Origin: Bacillota bacterium
GTDB taxonomy: Bacteria > Bacillota > Clostridia > Acetivibrionales > DSM-1351
NCBI GenBank assembly: GCA_023431385.1
Contig: JAEYWA010000041.1
Coordinates: 1 to 44,677 of the forward strand
Reading direction: 5' to 3'
Length of the DNA stretch: 44,677 nucleotides
Shown here: positions 43,224 to 44,677 of the stretch, one piece after another
Layout of the letters: the number at the start of each line of letters is the position of its first letter
Numbering within the stretch: position 1 is the first letter of the stretch
Position numbers and translations under genes: made by a program
Notes under the pieces: generated by a model
Databases searched by the model: none
The model's input: only the letters and a program-made list of their open reading frames with translations
What the model was told of the DNA's origin: nothing

Positions 43224-44342
43224 ATGGCTAGTTTAAAGCTAAAAAATATTTACAAGAGATATGCAGGTGGAGTTACCGCTGTTAATGATTTCAATCTTGA
43301 CATTGAACACAATGAATTCCTTGTTTTGGTTGGACCTTCAGGTTGCGGTAAGACTACTACACTTAGAATGATTGCCGGTTTGGAAGAAATTTCAGAAGGT
43401 GAATTGTACATCGGAGATAAATTGGTAAATGATGTTGCTCCTAAGGATAGAGATATCGCAATGGTTTTCCAGAACTACGCGTTGTATCCACACATGACAG
43501 TTTTCGATAACATGGCTTTCGGTCTGAAACTCAGAAAGACTCCAAAGGATGAAATAAAGAAGCGTGTTAATGAAGCTGCTAAGATACTTGACATTGAGCA
43601 TCTCCTTGACAGAAAGCCGAAGGCTTTGTCAGGTGGTCAGAGACAGAGAGTTGCGTTAGGTCGTGCTATAGTTCGTGAACCTAAAGTATTCTTGATGGAC
43701 GAACCTCTCTCAAACCTTGATGCTAAGCTCAGAGTTCAGATGAGAACTGAGATCGGAAGACTTCACAACAGACTTAACACTACATTTATTTATGTAACAC
43801 ATGACCAGACAGAAGCTATGACAATGGGTACAAGAATCGTTGTTATGAAAGATGGTTACATCCAGCAGGTTGACTCACCGACTTCACTTTATGACAGACC
43901 ATGCAACATGTTCGTTGCTACATTTATCGGTAGCCCTCAAATGAACCTTATAAATGCAGTTCTTACTCAGCGTGGTAGTGATTTACACCTCGTATTTGGT
44001 AAGAGTGACATTAAGATTCCAGAAGGAAAAGCTAAGAAGTTGGAAGGAACTGATTACATCGGTAAGGAAGTTATGCTCGGTATCAGACCTGAAAATATTC
44101 ACGATGAGGCTATGTACCTTGAATCAATGCCTGACAGTATTGTTGAAGCACATGTTGACCTTGTTGAAATGTTGGGTGCTGAAACCTTCCTTTACATGAT
44201 AATTGAAGGTGCTGTTTCAACTGTTACTGCTAGAGTTAATGCTAGATCAAAGACTAAGACCGGTGATGTTATCAAGGTTGCATTTGATGCAAACAAGATT
44301 CACCTCTTTGACAAGGAAACTGAGCGTACTATCATAAACTAA
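43224..44342 (+). CDS. ugpC: Carbohydrate ABC transporter ATPase (MsmK/UgpC/MalK family)
   Basis: A 372-residue CUT1-type ATPase. Walker A GPSGCGKTT, Q-loop VFQNYALYPHMTV, signature LSGGQRQRVALGRAIV, Walker B VFLMDEPLSNLDAKLR, switch TFIYVTHDQTEAMTMG, then a C-terminal TOBE/regulatory domain (about 240-372, with GIRPENIH). No permease or binding-protein gene is nearby, so it is probably a shared ATPase powering several sugar importers, as MsmK does in other Firmicutes. Codons are more even and GC-richer than in neighbouring genes, a mark of high expression. It has a good GGAGG site, a long leader and a strong terminator; monocistronic. Confidence 0.93.
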   Translation: MASLKLKNIYKRYAGGVTAVNDFNLDIEHNEFLVLVGPSGCGKTTTLRMIAGLEEISEGELYIGDKLVNDVAPKDRDIAMVFQNYALYPHMTVFDNMAFGLKLRKTPKDEIKKRVNEAAKILDIEHLLDRKPKALSGGQRQRVALGRAIVREPKVFLMDEPLSNLDAKLRVQMRTEIGRLHNRLNTTFIYVTHDQTEAMTMGTRIVVMKDGYIQQVDSPTSLYDRPCNMFVATFIGSPQMNLINAVLTQRGSDLHLVFGKSDIKIPEGKAKKLEGTDYIGKEVMLGIRPENIHDEAMYLESMPDSIVEAHVDLVEMLGAETFLYMIIEGAVSTVTARVNARSKTKTGDVIKVAFDANKIHLFDKETERTIIN

Positions 44343-44357
44343 TATTTAATTATAAAC

Positions 44358-44390
44358 AAAAAAAAGGAAAGCTTTTGCTTTCCTTTTTTT
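44358..44390 (+). terminator. Terminator after the ABC ATPase gene
   Basis: An A-rich arm ending GGAAAGC (44358-44372), loop TTTT, and the complementary GCTTTCC followed by T7 (44377-44390): a classic strong hairpin. Confidence 0.92.
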
Positions 44391-44564
44391 AGTTTTTTCA
44401 AATAAATGTATTTATTGCCGAAATAGAATAGTTACTATAATCAAATGTTAAAAATAAATTTATAATATGTAATATAGTAAAAGAAAGTGTAATGGTGTAT
44501 AATTTTAATATGTTGTGAATCGGTTGGAAAAATATTCACATATTTATACAAGCAGGAGGTAAGT

Positions 44565-44677
44565 ATGTCTGTTAAACTATTTCAGACGCTATCGGACAAA
44601 TATAGCGAAATAATAAATAAAGAAGTTGGTGTAACTGACGACAGTGGAGTAATAATAGCTCATTCCAATTTTCAGAT
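44565..44677 (+). CDS. 5' part of a probable PucR/CdaR-type transcriptional regulator
   Basis: Only 37 residues are visible before the window ends. They begin MSVKLFQTLSDKYSEII and continue into VGVTDDSGVIIAHSN. The pattern of a helix, then a strand with a D-x-x-G-x-I-I-A turn, resembles the sensor start of sugar-diacid/PucR-family activators, which end in a helix-turn-helix. AGGAGG (44554-44559) lies 5 nt before the ATG. The gene is separately transcribed after the strong terminator. The identification rests on a short stretch and is tentative; another PAS/GAF-like sensor is possible. Confidence 0.45.
   Translation, partial: MSVKLFQTLSDKYSEIINKEVGVTDDSGVIIAHSNFQ

Overview
The window looks like the chromosome of a low-GC, anaerobic, spore-forming clostridium. 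Codons and intergenic DNA are AT-rich, strong GGAGG-type ribosome sites are common, and many genes start with TTG. There is an oxygen-sensitive Ni-Fe-S CO-dehydrogenase-type protein, a Spo0E-type sporulation phosphatase and a clostridial-style chemotaxis operon. A Ruminiclostridium-like species is my guess; nothing in the window proves the genus. I see no insertion sequences, prophage, CRISPR array, tRNA or rRNA.

Layout. 1-3800: 3' end of a MazF-type toxin gene, a secreted coiled-coil protein, a membrane-anchored FAD oxidoreductase and, convergent to it, a TagA-type glycosyltransferase. 4000-8100: a small unknown gene, a polar amino-acid ABC importer (binding protein, permease, ATPase) with an ArgR-type operator at its promoter, and a YitT membrane protein. 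8300-12240: a chemoreceptor and, convergent, a divergent CooS-like protein with an N-terminal extension and altered active-site motifs. 12650-16255: a periplasmic-sensing histidine kinase and an AraC-type response regulator. 16449-20698: a GGDEF/EAL protein, a Cache chemoreceptor and a 46-residue Spo0E-like phosphatase in one tight array. 20773-31595: a consensus sigma-A promoter followed by cheY-cheA-cheW-mcp-cheR-cheB-cheD, a large hybrid kinase and a lone receiver; cheX follows as a separate gene. 32455-42526, all on the minus strand: arginine and carbamoyl-phosphate synthesis as argC-argB and argD-carA-carB-argF-GNAT, with a PilZ (c-di-GMP receptor) gene between them. 43224-44677: an orphan sugar-ABC ATPase and the start of a probable regulator.

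How the genes fit together. Two themes dominate. One is arginine: the argC and argD promoters share one design (a -35 overlapped by an ARG box, a 17-bp spacer, TATAAT). A similar box lies at the start point of the ABC importer, so uptake and synthesis are probably one ArgR regulon. The other is signalling: chemotaxis, c-di-GMP turnover, a c-di-GMP receptor, hybrid phosphorelay proteins and a sporulation phosphatase are packed into about 24 kb, which suggests crosstalk between taxis, c-di-GMP and the decision to sporulate. The CooS-like protein has no CooC, CooF or acetyl-CoA synthase gene beside it and is the most enzymologically unusual item.
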